DNA from: RPQJ01 sp963706535
GTDB lineage: Bacteria > Pseudomonadota > Gammaproteobacteria > Steroidobacterales > Steroidobacteraceae
NCBI GenBank assembly: GCA_963706535.1
Contig: CAVPMU010000024.1
Location: 62,001-126,000, forward strand
Length of the DNA stretch: 64,000 nucleotides
Reading direction: 5' to 3'
The notes under the pieces were generated by a model that searched no databases, was not told the origin of the DNA, and worked only from the letters and a program-made list of their open reading frames with translations. Shown here in pieces: positions 8,119-17,399 of the stretch (the stretch's first letter is position 1; each line of letters starts with the position of its first letter). The position numbers and the translations under genes are program-made.

Positions 8119-9510
8119 ATGCCGCAGCTCTCGCCCACCGACCAGGCGTTCTTCCTGCTCGAGACCGACCAGCGGCCGATGAGCATCGGCGCGCTGATGG
8201 TGCTCGCGCCGCCGCGCGGCGCGGGGGGCCGGTTCGCGGACCAGCTGGTCGCGGCCATGCTGAGCCGGCCGGTGGGACCACCGTTCAGTTTCCGCCTGAA
8301 GCCGGGAACCATCGCGGGCCTGCTCGCGGTCGAGGAGGATCCGCACATGGATCCGTCCACGCAGGTCCGTCGCCACGAACTGGCCCGTGGCAGCGACCTG
8401 CCGGCGCTCTTCGAGCGCGTCTGCGACATCCACGTCCGTCGCCTGCCGCACGATGCGCCGATCTGGGAACTGCACGTGTTCAGCGGACTGCCCCGCGGGC
8501 GCGTCGCACTCTATTTCAAGACCCACCACGGGCTGATCGACGGCATCGGGTTCCTGCGCATCCTGACGAGCATGGTCGCCACCCGGCCGACCCGGAAACC
8601 GCGCGCGATCTGGGAAGGCATGCGCGGCCTGCCGGCGCCGGACGTGCCGCCGACGCGCGATGAAGGGGCCGGATTGACACGGCTGGTGGGCGACCTGCGA
8701 CGCACCGCCGCCGACACCGCAAGGCTGGTCTGGCGCCAGGGACTGCGCGGCCTCGGGCTGGGCGGCGGGCTCGCGATTCCCTTCCTCACGCCGCAGGTGC
8801 TCAAGGCCGCACCCAGCCCCCATCGCGTCATGGCCCACTGCGCGCTGCCGCTGGCACGGGTGCGGCGCATCGCGAAACGCAACGGCGCCAAGGTGAACGA
8901 CGTGCTGCTCACGGTGCTCGACGTGGCGATGAACCGCTACCTCGAGGAACGCGGGCTCGTGCCGGACCGGCCGCTGGTGGCGGACATGCCGGTCGCGCTG
9001 CACGACGACGGCGGCACGGGTAATCGCATCACGATCCTGCAGGTGCCGATGGGTGCCCCCCGTACCCGGCCCGCCGAGCGGCTGCGGCGCATCCTGCTCG
9101 AGACGCAGGCCGTCAAGGAGGAAGTGCGGGCGTTGTCGGGCAGCAGTCTCGTCCTCTATTCGATCGTGCAGCACACGCTCGCGAGCACCATCGAGTCGCT
9201 GCGGCTCGGCGAGCTGCCGATGCTGGCCAACGCGGTGATCTCCAATCCCGCCGGGTTGCGCAAGCGGGTGTATTTCAACGGCGCCGCGGTCGAGCTCGCC
9301 CTGCCGGTGTCGGTGGTCGCGCACCACCAGGTGCTGAACATCACCATCACCACCTACGTGGACCAACTGCACGTGACGTTCATCGCGCTGCGCGAGGCGA
9401 TTCCAGACCTGCCGCGGCTGGCGAAATACACGGCCAGTGCCGTCGCCACGCTGGAGGCCGACCTCGCGAAGACCCGTGCGCGGCCGCGAGCGGCGGCCAG
9501 GAAGAGATGA
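8119..9510 (+). CDS. Wax ester synthase/diacylglycerol O-acyltransferase (WS/DGAT)
   Basis: A 463-residue bifunctional acyltransferase that transfers acyl-CoA to long-chain alcohols or diacylglycerol, building storage wax esters or triacylglycerol at the membrane face. The catalytic HHxxxDG motif is THHGLIDG at about residues 136-143, preceded by the PIWELHVF strand; the ND(V) block AKVNDVLLTVL and the C-terminal block around AVISNPAG are also present. The length matches the family. It follows DUF2505 by 16 bp and overlaps the DUF3047 gene as ATGA. Together with the acyl-CoA ligase it makes neutral-lipid storage the most readable theme of the operon. Confidence 0.92.
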   Translation: MPQLSPTDQAFFLLETDQRPMSIGALMVLAPPRGAGGRFADQLVAAMLSRPVGPPFSFRLKPGTIAGLLAVEEDPHMDPSTQVRRHELARGSDLPALFERVCDIHVRRLPHDAPIWELHVFSGLPRGRVALYFKTHHGLIDGIGFLRILTSMVATRPTRKPRAIWEGMRGLPAPDVPPTRDEGAGLTRLVGDLRRTAADTARLVWRQGLRGLGLGGGLAIPFLTPQVLKAAPSPHRVMAHCALPLARVRRIAKRNGAKVNDVLLTVLDVAMNRYLEERGLVPDRPLVADMPVALHDDGGTGNRITILQVPMGAPRTRPAERLRRILLETQAVKEEVRALSGSSLVLYSIVQHTLASTIESLRLGELPMLANAVISNPAGLRKRVYFNGAAVELALPVSVVAHHQVLNITITTYVDQLHVTFIALREAIPDLPRLAKYTASAVATLEADLAKTRARPRAAARKR

Positions 9511-10694
9511 CCGCCGCCCCGGATGCCCTGCGCCGCGTCGGCACCGTCGCGCGGCTCGCGGGTCGCGCCCTGCAGCGCCGTTGGTCTGGCGAAATCGCGC
9601 CGTACGCCGACGACCGCTCGTTCCGCGAAACGCTCGCACCCTGGCTGGCCGGACTGCCCACCGACCTGCTCGCGGACCATCGCTTCCACTACCTGCCGGC
9701 CCGGCGTCCGCCCTGGTTCGACAGTGGCATCGACGTCGTCGCGGGCGACAAGGTCACGCTCCTGTCCGACGGGCGCGTGTACCTGTCGCGGCTGCTCGAC
9801 CTCTGGGTCGCACCCTCGATCCAGCTCTGGTGCCGGATCGGCGAGCAGGGACCGGTGTTCCGCGGCACGCGCAGCACCCACACCTTCACGGCAATGACTG
9901 CGGGCCGCTTGTGGGTCGCCAGCTATTTCCCGGGCGAATGGGCCGACACCGCAGGACGACTGGCCACGCCGGAGTCTGCCTACGCGAAGGTGAGCGGCGG
10001 ACTGTCGGTCTGCGTGCTCAAGTGGCGACCGGGTACCGAAGTGACGGCCGTCTTCCGTCGCCTGGCGAAGGACACTCGGGTGCCCGGCCTCGTGCTCGCC
10101 GAGGCGGAGCGCCACGACCAGCCCGTGCCGACGCCGGAGCATTGGGAGTACCTCTGGTCCCTGGGCCCCGGCGAGATCTACCGATCGGCCGCGGCACCCG
10201 ACGGTCGCCCGACGATCTGCTGCCACACGCACGGCGACGTCGGCATCCTGCGCCGCGAGGCGCGGCTGCCGCTCGTCCCGGGCACGCGCCTCGCCTGGTC
10301 CTGGCGCGTCGACGAACTGCCAATCGACGTGGCAGAGGACACCCTGCCCTCGCACGACTACGTCAGCATCGCGGTGGAGTTCGACGACGGGCAGGACATC
10401 ACCTATTACTGGAGCGCCAGGCTGCCGGCGGGCACCGTGTACCGTTGCCCGCTGCCGACCTGGAAGGACAAGGAGACGCACGTCGTGGCGCGCTCCGGTC
10501 GTGGCCAGCTCGGGGCGTGGCTCGCAGAGGAACGCGACCTGTACGCCGACTACGCCCGCATCATCGGCGGGCCGGCGCGCGAGATCGTGCGCGTCTGGCT
10601 GATCGCGAACAGCCTGTTCCAGCGTGGCCACGGCCGCTGCGAATATGCGAGCATCAGCGTCGAATCGGGCGGCCGCACGTTGTCGCTGCTCTGA
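9507..10694 (+). CDS. DUF3047 protein with an N-terminal lectin-like beta domain
   Basis: A 395-residue two-part protein. The C-terminal half (about residues 210-395) matches DUF3047: a strand containing TRLAWSWRVDELP, a DYVSIAVEFDDGQDITYYWSA block and the near-invariant IANSLFQRGHGRCEYA end. The N-terminal half (about 60-175) contains FDSGIDVVAGDKVTLLSDGRVY and SYFPGEWAD, which recall beta-sandwich carbohydrate-binding modules of the PA-IL lectin kind; that resemblance is by eye. No signal peptide is visible. The start overlaps the WS/DGAT stop as ATGA. Function unknown; membership of a lipid operon suggests a lipid or cell-envelope substrate. Confidence 0.75.
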   Translation: MTAAPDALRRVGTVARLAGRALQRRWSGEIAPYADDRSFRETLAPWLAGLPTDLLADHRFHYLPARRPPWFDSGIDVVAGDKVTLLSDGRVYLSRLLDLWVAPSIQLWCRIGEQGPVFRGTRSTHTFTAMTAGRLWVASYFPGEWADTAGRLATPESAYAKVSGGLSVCVLKWRPGTEVTAVFRRLAKDTRVPGLVLAEAERHDQPVPTPEHWEYLWSLGPGEIYRSAAAPDGRPTICCHTHGDVGILRREARLPLVPGTRLAWSWRVDELPIDVAEDTLPSHDYVSIAVEFDDGQDITYYWSARLPAGTVYRCPLPTWKDKETHVVARSGRGQLGAWLAEERDLYADYARIIGGPAREIVRVWLIANSLFQRGHGRCEYASISVESGGRTLSLL

Positions 10695-10726
10695 GGTCTG
10701 GTGGACGAGGACATGAGGGAGAGGAC

Positions 10727-12333
<1,607 letters not shown>

Positions 12334-12349
<16 letters not shown>

Positions 12350-13545
12350 AGCAGCGCGACCGCCTCGCCGAGGTTCATGTTCTTCGGCACGGGGTAGTCG
12401 CGGTGCGCCTCGATCATCGCCGCGTGGGCGATCGCCGGCACGTCCTCGGCCTCGAGCGCCGCGATCTTCTCCGGGATGCCGACCGTGCGATTCAATTCGC
12501 GCACCCGGTCGATGAACCGCTGCGCCAGGGCGGCCTTCGACTCGGACGCCGCACCCGCGCCGATCGCCACCGCGAGTTCGGCGAGCCGTGCCTCGGCAAG
12601 GGGCGCGTCCTTCAGGTAATCGAGCACGTAGGGCAGCACGATCGCGTTACACATCCCGTGCGGCACGCCGTAGCGGCCACCCAGCGTGTGCGAGAAGGCG
12701 TGCACGTAGCCGACATAGGCCTTGGTGAACGCGAGCCCGGCGTAGAAGGACGCGATGGCCATGCCCTCGCGCGCGGCGAGATCGTCGCCGTTCGCAAACG
12801 CGCGCGGCAGGTTCGCAAAGATCATCCGCACCGCGGCCAGGCAGTGCGGCGGGGTTTCCTCCAGCGGCCAGCGGTTCGTGTACGCCTCGACGGCATGAGT
12901 CAGCGCGTCCATGCCCGTCGCCGCCGTGATGGGCTTCGGCATGCCCCGCATGATCAGCGGGTCGAGTGCCGCCGCCATCGGCACCAGCCGCGGATCGATC
13001 GCCGCCGCCTTCACGTGCGCGACCGGATCGGTCGCGACCGCCGCGACCGTCACCTCGGAACCGGTGCCGGCCGTGGTCGGGATCGCGAACAGCGGCAGCA
13101 TCGGCGCCTTCAGCTTCAGCATGCCGAGGAGTTGCGCCGGGGACTTGTGGCTGGTGGCCATCGCGCCGATCAGCTTCGCCGCGTCGATCGCCGAACCCCC
13201 ACCGATCGCGAGGATTGCCTCGCTGCCATGCGCCTTCACCGCTGCGAGGCCGGCTTCCAGCACCGGGTAGGTCGGATCGGGCGTGATGCCGTCGTGCACC
13301 GCGACGTCGATGCCCTGCTGCACCAGCGCCCGCCGCAGTGGCTCGACCAGCCCGAGCTTCACGAGCACGGCATCGGTGATGATCATCACCCGCACGAAAC
13401 CGAACTGCCCGATCATGCGACACAGCCGCGGTGCCGAATCGGGCCCTACCAGCACGGTCGGCCGCGGGATCGGGACCAGCCGCGGTATCGGCTTCTTGAA
13501 CGGCTTGATCAGGCGATAGGCCAGCAGGCGCAGTCCGAACAGCAT
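12334..13545 (-). CDS. Iron-containing alcohol dehydrogenase
   Basis: About 403 residues of a group III (Fe-ADH) dehydrogenase. The NAD-binding GGGSAIDAAK, the TTAGTGSE loop and the metal ligands in GMDALTHAVEAY and HAFSHTLGG..GVPHG are all present, so it should be active. Two in-frame ATGs lie at 13549-13551 and 13543-13545; GGGG immediately before the first is best spaced for the second, which is used here. These enzymes interconvert primary alcohols and aldehydes. Its position head-to-tail against the acyl-CoA ligase of the lipid operon suggests fatty alcohol/aldehyde metabolism, but the gene is on the other strand and separately expressed. Confidence 0.9.
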
Positions 13546-13626
13546 GCGCATCCCCGGTTCACGGTGTGGATTCGAGAATAGCGCGGCCTCCCCCCTGCCC
13601 GGCACCCGTAGAAGCCGCGCCGTCGT

Positions 13627-14241
13627 TCAGCGACGCAGGAAGGCCGCGAGCAGCCGATTGACCTCGTCGGCCGCTTCCACCTGGACCATGTGGCCTCGCC
13701 CGGGAATCAGCTGCAGCTCGACGCCCGGCGCCTCGAATTCGCCAGGCGCGGGCGGCGGAATGACGGCATCCGCGGCGCCCCAGATGACCAGCGTCGGCAC
13801 GGTTCCCGCCAAGTCGCGCAATGTGCCGCCAGCGCGGGTCCCCGCGTAGCGGCTGCCCGCGATCCGGGCCAACGCTGCCGTCGCGCCCTCGCGCCGCTTG
13901 AACCGGAGGGCCTCATCGACGAGTTCCGCCACCGCGAAGTCCGGGGCGGCGAACAGCAGGCGCATCAGCGGCTCGAGGGCCTCCCGGCTGTCCGCGCCGA
14001 TGAAGCCGCGGATGAAGTCGGCGTTGATCTTCTGGCCTATGCCGGCCGGACCGATGAGCGTCAGCGACGTCACCCGTTCCCGGGCACGATCCAGCAGCGC
14101 GAGGCACACCGCCGCACCCATCGAGTGGCCGACGAGGTGGGCACGCTCGATGCCGACCGCGTCCATGTAGCCCTGCACCGTCGCCGCCAGTTCGTCGAGC
14201 GAACCGCCGCCCACCCACTTCGACGAACCCGGGAATCCCAA
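13627..14241 (-). pseudogene. 5'-truncated alpha/beta hydrolase (AcoC C-terminal-domain type)
   Basis: The 204 readable residues match the hydrolase domain found at the end of AcoC-type E2 proteins: GSLDELAATVQ, nucleophile elbow GHSMGAA, the PAGIGQKINADFIRGF block, acidic residue in WGAADAVIP and histidine in GRGHMVQ. The domain normally starts some 50-60 residues earlier with an oxyanion-hole HGFGG strand, which is absent. Upstream codons run without homology into the divergent HMG-CoA reductase start. The only nearby start is a TTG at 14241 with no Shine-Dalgarno sequence. The catalytic triad survives but the core sheet would be incomplete, so this looks like a truncated remnant. Confidence 0.7.
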
Positions 14242-14297
14242 CGCGCATGCGGCTACGATGCACCGAAACCGCGCCGAGAGCGATGAGGGAAACCGAC

Positions 14298-15473
14298 ATG
14301 ACCGACCGAGCGCCCATCCCCCGCGACCCGCAGGACGACTACACGAAGGAGATGGCGTCGCGCCGTGCCGAGTTCCTGCGCGAGAAGACCGGCGTCGCGC
14401 TGAAGCACGTGCTGAGCCCTTCGTTCGAGCCGGGGCTGCTGCCGGGCAACATCGAGAATTTCCTGGGCGTGGCGCAGGTTCCGATCGGCCTCGCCGGGCC
14501 GCTGCGCATCAATGGCGAGCACGCCACGGGCGACTTCTACGTGCCGCTCGCGACCACCGAGGGGACGCTCGTCGCGAGCTACAGCCGCGGCATGCGGGTG
14601 CTGACGGAGAGCGGCGGCGTCACGACCACGGTGGTGAAGCGCTCGATGCAGCGCGCCCCCGTCTTCATGTTCGGCAATGCACGCGAAGCGCGCGACTTCG
14701 GCGAATGGCTGGTGCAGAACTTCGACGCGGTGAAGCAGGCGGCCGAGACCACCACCCGCAGCGGCAAGCTCGTCGAGATCGAGCAGTACCCGCTCGCGAA
14801 CCTGCTCTACCTGCGCTTCAACTACACGACCGGCGATGCGGCCGGCCAGAACATGACCGGCAAGGCTACCAACGCGGCCTGCGAGTGGATCCGCGATACG
14901 CATCCTGCGCACCCGAAGTACATGCTCTCGGGCAGCATCGACACGGACAAGAAGCACTCGGCGATCAATACGCTGCGCACGCGCGGCAGGCGCGTGGTCG
15001 CCGAGGCCGTGATCAAGGACGAAGTCCTGCAGCGACTCATGCGCGTGGACACGCGCACGCTGTTTCGCGCCCGCCAGATATCGAACGCAGGGTCGCTGAT
15101 GGTGGGCTCCGCCTACAACGGCCCGCACGCCGCGAACGGCATCACGGCGATGTTCATCGCCACCGGACAGGACGTGGCAAACGTCGCCGAATCGCACGCG
15201 GGCATCACCTACGCACAGCTGCTCGACAATGGCGACTACTACTGGTCGGTGACGCTCACCTCGCTGATCGTCGCCTCGTACGGTGGCGGCACGGGACTGC
15301 CCACGCAGCGCGAGTGCCTCGAGCTGCTCGGCTGCTACGGGCAGGGCAAGGCCGACAAGCTCGCCGAGGTCGTGGCGGCCGTGGTGCTGGCGGGCGACGT
15401 CTCGCTCGGCAGCGCCGTGCTGTCGGGCGAATGGGTGTCGAGTCACGAGAAGATGGGGCGCAATCGCCCGTAA
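14298..15473 (+). CDS. Hydroxymethylglutaryl-CoA reductase
   Basis: A 391-residue HMG-CoA reductase (mevalonate formation). The class-defining blocks are present: ENFLGVAQVPIGLAGPL, TTEGTLVASYSRG with catalytic Glu near residue 88, SGSIDTDKKHSAIN with catalytic Lys near 217, ATGQDVANVAES with Asp near 292, and the C-terminal SSHEKMGRN with catalytic His near 383. The DKK segment resembles the NADPH-using class I type. ATG 14298 has GAGGGA six bases upstream. No other mevalonate-pathway gene is in the window. The gene marks the left border of the low-GC island: vapC ends only 16 bp beyond its stop. Confidence 0.93.
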   Translation: MTDRAPIPRDPQDDYTKEMASRRAEFLREKTGVALKHVLSPSFEPGLLPGNIENFLGVAQVPIGLAGPLRINGEHATGDFYVPLATTEGTLVASYSRGMRVLTESGGVTTTVVKRSMQRAPVFMFGNAREARDFGEWLVQNFDAVKQAAETTTRSGKLVEIEQYPLANLLYLRFNYTTGDAAGQNMTGKATNAACEWIRDTHPAHPKYMLSGSIDTDKKHSAINTLRTRGRRVVAEAVIKDEVLQRLMRVDTRTLFRARQISNAGSLMVGSAYNGPHAANGITAMFIATGQDVANVAESHAGITYAQLLDNGDYYWSVTLTSLIVASYGGGTGLPTQRECLELLGCYGQGKADKLAEVVAAVVLAGDVSLGSAVLSGEWVSSHEKMGRNRP

Positions 15474-15488
15474 AGCTGGGCGGGCGTT

Positions 15489-15974
15489 TCAGCGGGCGGC
15501 CATGCGCGAGGCACGAGAGGTTCGCCGTAGTCGCGGCATTGCATCCTGCACACCCATCCGGAACGGATTGCGCACCCTGACCTTCGCAATGAGGAGACCG
15601 TCCTGCAGGTCTTCCGTCAGGAGGGTTTCGCAGTCCTGCAAGGACGCGGAAGCGACAACGAGACAGTCCCACCAGTTGAGCCGATGCCGCTGCTCGATGC
15701 TTCTCGCCTGCTGGAGGACCGTTTCGTCGATCGCTCGCGGAGACCACGCGAGCATTGCGGCGACATCGCGCCACGCGTCGTCGGCCGCGAGAGGCTTCGA
15801 CAACCGTCGCGTGACGGTCACGTAGTACTCGTTCAACACCTGGACGCTGGTGCGTCCGGAGCCTGTCTCCCAGAGTTCGTCCAGCCAGCGCCGCGCCGTG
15901 GCGTGCTTGACGGGATCCGCGGGGTCGCGTGCGTACACCCAGACGTTCGTGTCAACGAACACCGGGGCGGTCAT
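15489..15974 (-). CDS. vapC: VapC-type PIN-domain ribonuclease toxin
   Basis: A 161-residue PIN-domain protein. The acidic metal-binding residues are visible: D8 in FVDTNVWVY, E49 in SVQVLNEYY, D103 in WWDCLVVASA and D122 in LLTEDLQDG. PIN toxins cleave RNA, often tRNA or rRNA, when released from their antitoxin. The ATG at 15972-15974 lies inside the end of the upstream antitoxin gene (23 bp overlap), the normal arrangement of vapBC. The Arg-rich tail after residue 150 is longer than in many VapC proteins and ends 16 bp from the HMG-CoA reductase stop, so the C-terminus may have been altered at the island border. Confidence 0.88.
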   Translation of the reverse strand: MTAPVFVDTNVWVYARDPADPVKHATARRWLDELWETGSGRTSVQVLNEYYVTVTRRLSKPLAADDAWRDVAAMLAWSPRAIDETVLQQARSIEQRHRLNWWDCLVVASASLQDCETLLTEDLQDGLLIAKVRVRNPFRMGVQDAMPRLRRTSRASRMAAR

Positions 15975-16194
15975 ACAGATCCTCCCGTGCGGGATAAGCC
16001 TCGCCCGGCCGGCGCAGAGGTCGCAGCTTGCGTTCCCGGAACCACTGCCGCGCCGACTCGTAGCGACGGGACGCGCGCATCTGTTGCGCAAGCAGGTCGC
16101 CGACCAGACGCGAAACGCTCGTCTGCAGTTGCGCCGCACGCACCCTGACCCACTCGGCCGTATCTTCGTCGAGCTTGATGGTGACGTTTCGCAT
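15952..16194 (-). CDS. vapB: Ribbon-helix-helix antitoxin of the vapBC pair
   Basis: An 80-residue antitoxin: an N-terminal ribbon-helix-helix DNA-binding segment (strand MRNVTIKLDED, helices to about residue 42) followed by a basic, Trp/Arg-containing toxin-binding tail. It overlaps vapC by 23 bp. A perfect 9-bp inverted repeat lies just upstream and is the likely autoregulatory operator. The sequence before the ATG is pyrimidine-rich on the coding strand (TTCCTCCC) with no Shine-Dalgarno match, so translation may be leaderless or use an unusual start. Confidence 0.82.
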   Translation of the reverse strand: MRNVTIKLDEDTAEWVRVRAAQLQTSVSRLVGDLLAQQMRASRRYESARQWFRERKLRPLRRPGEAYPAREDLYDRPGVR

Positions 16195-16204
16195 GGGAGG
16201 AACT

Positions 16205-16225
16205 TTAGCACGAATGTCGTGCTAA
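16205..16225. promoter_or_regulatory. Palindromic operator upstream of vapBC
   Basis: A perfect inverted repeat, TTAGCACGA and TCGTGCTAA, separated by ATG, starts 10 bp upstream of the vapB start codon. Size and position fit the site bound by the VapB ribbon-helix-helix dimer for autoregulation. Binding is inferred. Confidence 0.7.
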
Positions 16226-16323
16226 CAACCAATCGCCCGACTGAGGGTCCGCTCATCTTCCGTGCACAACGACATCATTTGGCGCTGGCCGTCATTCTCT
16301 AGGTCACAACCGACGGAAGGATC

Positions 16324-16796
16324 TTGTCGCCGCAGAGACCGGCGAGCCAAGCAAAACACGCCGCGCAGGTCGATGTCCTTGGGACGGGTTGGCGCGATGC
16401 GCCCGATGAGTTCCAGCGGCACGGCGCCGTCGCAGTGCTGTGTCCGGCGCGCGGCATCTACGGCCGTACCGATGGCGGCCGCATGACCTGCGGTACCGGC
16501 CAAACTACGCACGTCGAATTGGCCACGCTCGCCCACGAGAGGACGCACTTGTGGTGCACTTCCCCACCGATCGCGTCACTCGTTCCGACCTGACCACGCG
16601 CGAAATCGAGGCCGAGGCGGTCACATACGTCCTCCGCGCACAGCTCGGCACTGCCGGCACCGAGGCCTCGGCTGAATACGTCAAGTCCAACCCGCCCGAT
16701 GCCTCGCTCGAGCGCATCCGCGCCACCGCGCAGCGGCTCTCCGCCGATCTCGCCGCGATCCCGTTCGAGGCGAAGTCCGATCCCGACCAGGCGTAG
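16324..16796 (+). pseudogene. Remnant of an HExxH zinc peptidase-like protein (ArdC/ImmA type)
   Basis: Two adjacent reading frames together spell the end of an ArdC/ImmA-like metallopeptidase domain. One frame (to about 16545) reads VELATLAHERTHL, with a recognisable HExxH. The next frame (from about 16548) reads LTTREIEAEAVTYVL followed by SAEYVKS and SLERIRATAQRLSADL, matching the Glu-bearing helix and last helices of this family. Joining them needs a single-base shift near 16540-16550. No N-terminal part or good start is visible. ArdC-like proteins protect mobile DNA from restriction, so this may be a scar of a plasmid or phage element. The family call rests on short motifs. Confidence 0.5.
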
Positions 16797-16981
16797 CCTG
16801 GCGACCATCCAGACAGCGCCCTGCCAGAACAATCTGGACACGATCCTCAAACGCGCGAGTCAATTTTGCGGGTGCCCCCCAATCGCGCAGGATCCCGCCG
16901 CGGCTCGCCTGCGGCGTGGGAGGCGCAGTGCGTCATTGAGTTCGATGGGTCTGATAGTTATCCACCGCTCCAACTACTCCT

Positions 16982-17000
16982 GTCCGACCTAAACTCGGAC
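16982..17000. promoter_or_regulatory. Inverted repeat upstream of the small ORF at 17025
   Basis: GTCCGA and TCGGAC flank a 7-bp spacer (CCTAAAC), ending 24 bp before the start codon of the 72-residue ORF. It could be an operator or a short hairpin in the leader. No regulator can be assigned. Confidence 0.35.
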
Positions 17001-17024
17001 GCACAATGTCACGGGAGGTTTGCC

Positions 17025-17243
17025 ATGTCAGCAGTTCGACAATTCGCGTTTCGTCGCATTCATCCAGAGTCCGGAGCTGCGGTCGAGACGATCTCCATAT
17101 CCGCGAGTTCCGCAGCGGCTGCATTCAACAAAGGAATGCAGGCTCAGGCGAAATGGCGGTCGACATCACTGTTCTGGGAACTCGAAGAGTTTCCTATCAC
17201 CCCGAGCCCGACGCAGACGAGAGACACTGTCGAGAATATTTGA
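17025..17243 (+). CDS. Small hypothetical protein (72 aa)
   Basis: I do not recognise this protein. The case for a gene is a strong Shine-Dalgarno sequence (GGGAGG, six bases before ATG 17025) and an upstream inverted repeat at 16982-17000. The product starts MSAVRQFAFRRIHPESG, has an Ala/Ser-rich helix-prone middle and a Trp-containing end (FWELEEF) with no membrane segment or signal. It is the only plus-strand candidate between the HExxH remnant and the end of the STAND gene, which it faces. A small regulator or antitoxin-like partner is possible but nothing shows it. Confidence 0.42.
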   Translation: MSAVRQFAFRRIHPESGAAVETISISASSAAAAFNKGMQAQAKWRSTSLFWELEEFPITPSPTQTRDTVENI

Positions 17244-17399
17244 CCTGACCTCCACGCCACGCGCAGCTACGCGATCCAGCAGCGGCGGGAGTTCCTCTAC
17301 CCGCGCTGCCAGCTTCGTCGAGGCGCCGCCGCCCCCACACTGCTACGCGCCGATGCTACGGGACTCGCCGGACTGCGGACGCTGGTCTTCGGGTAATGT

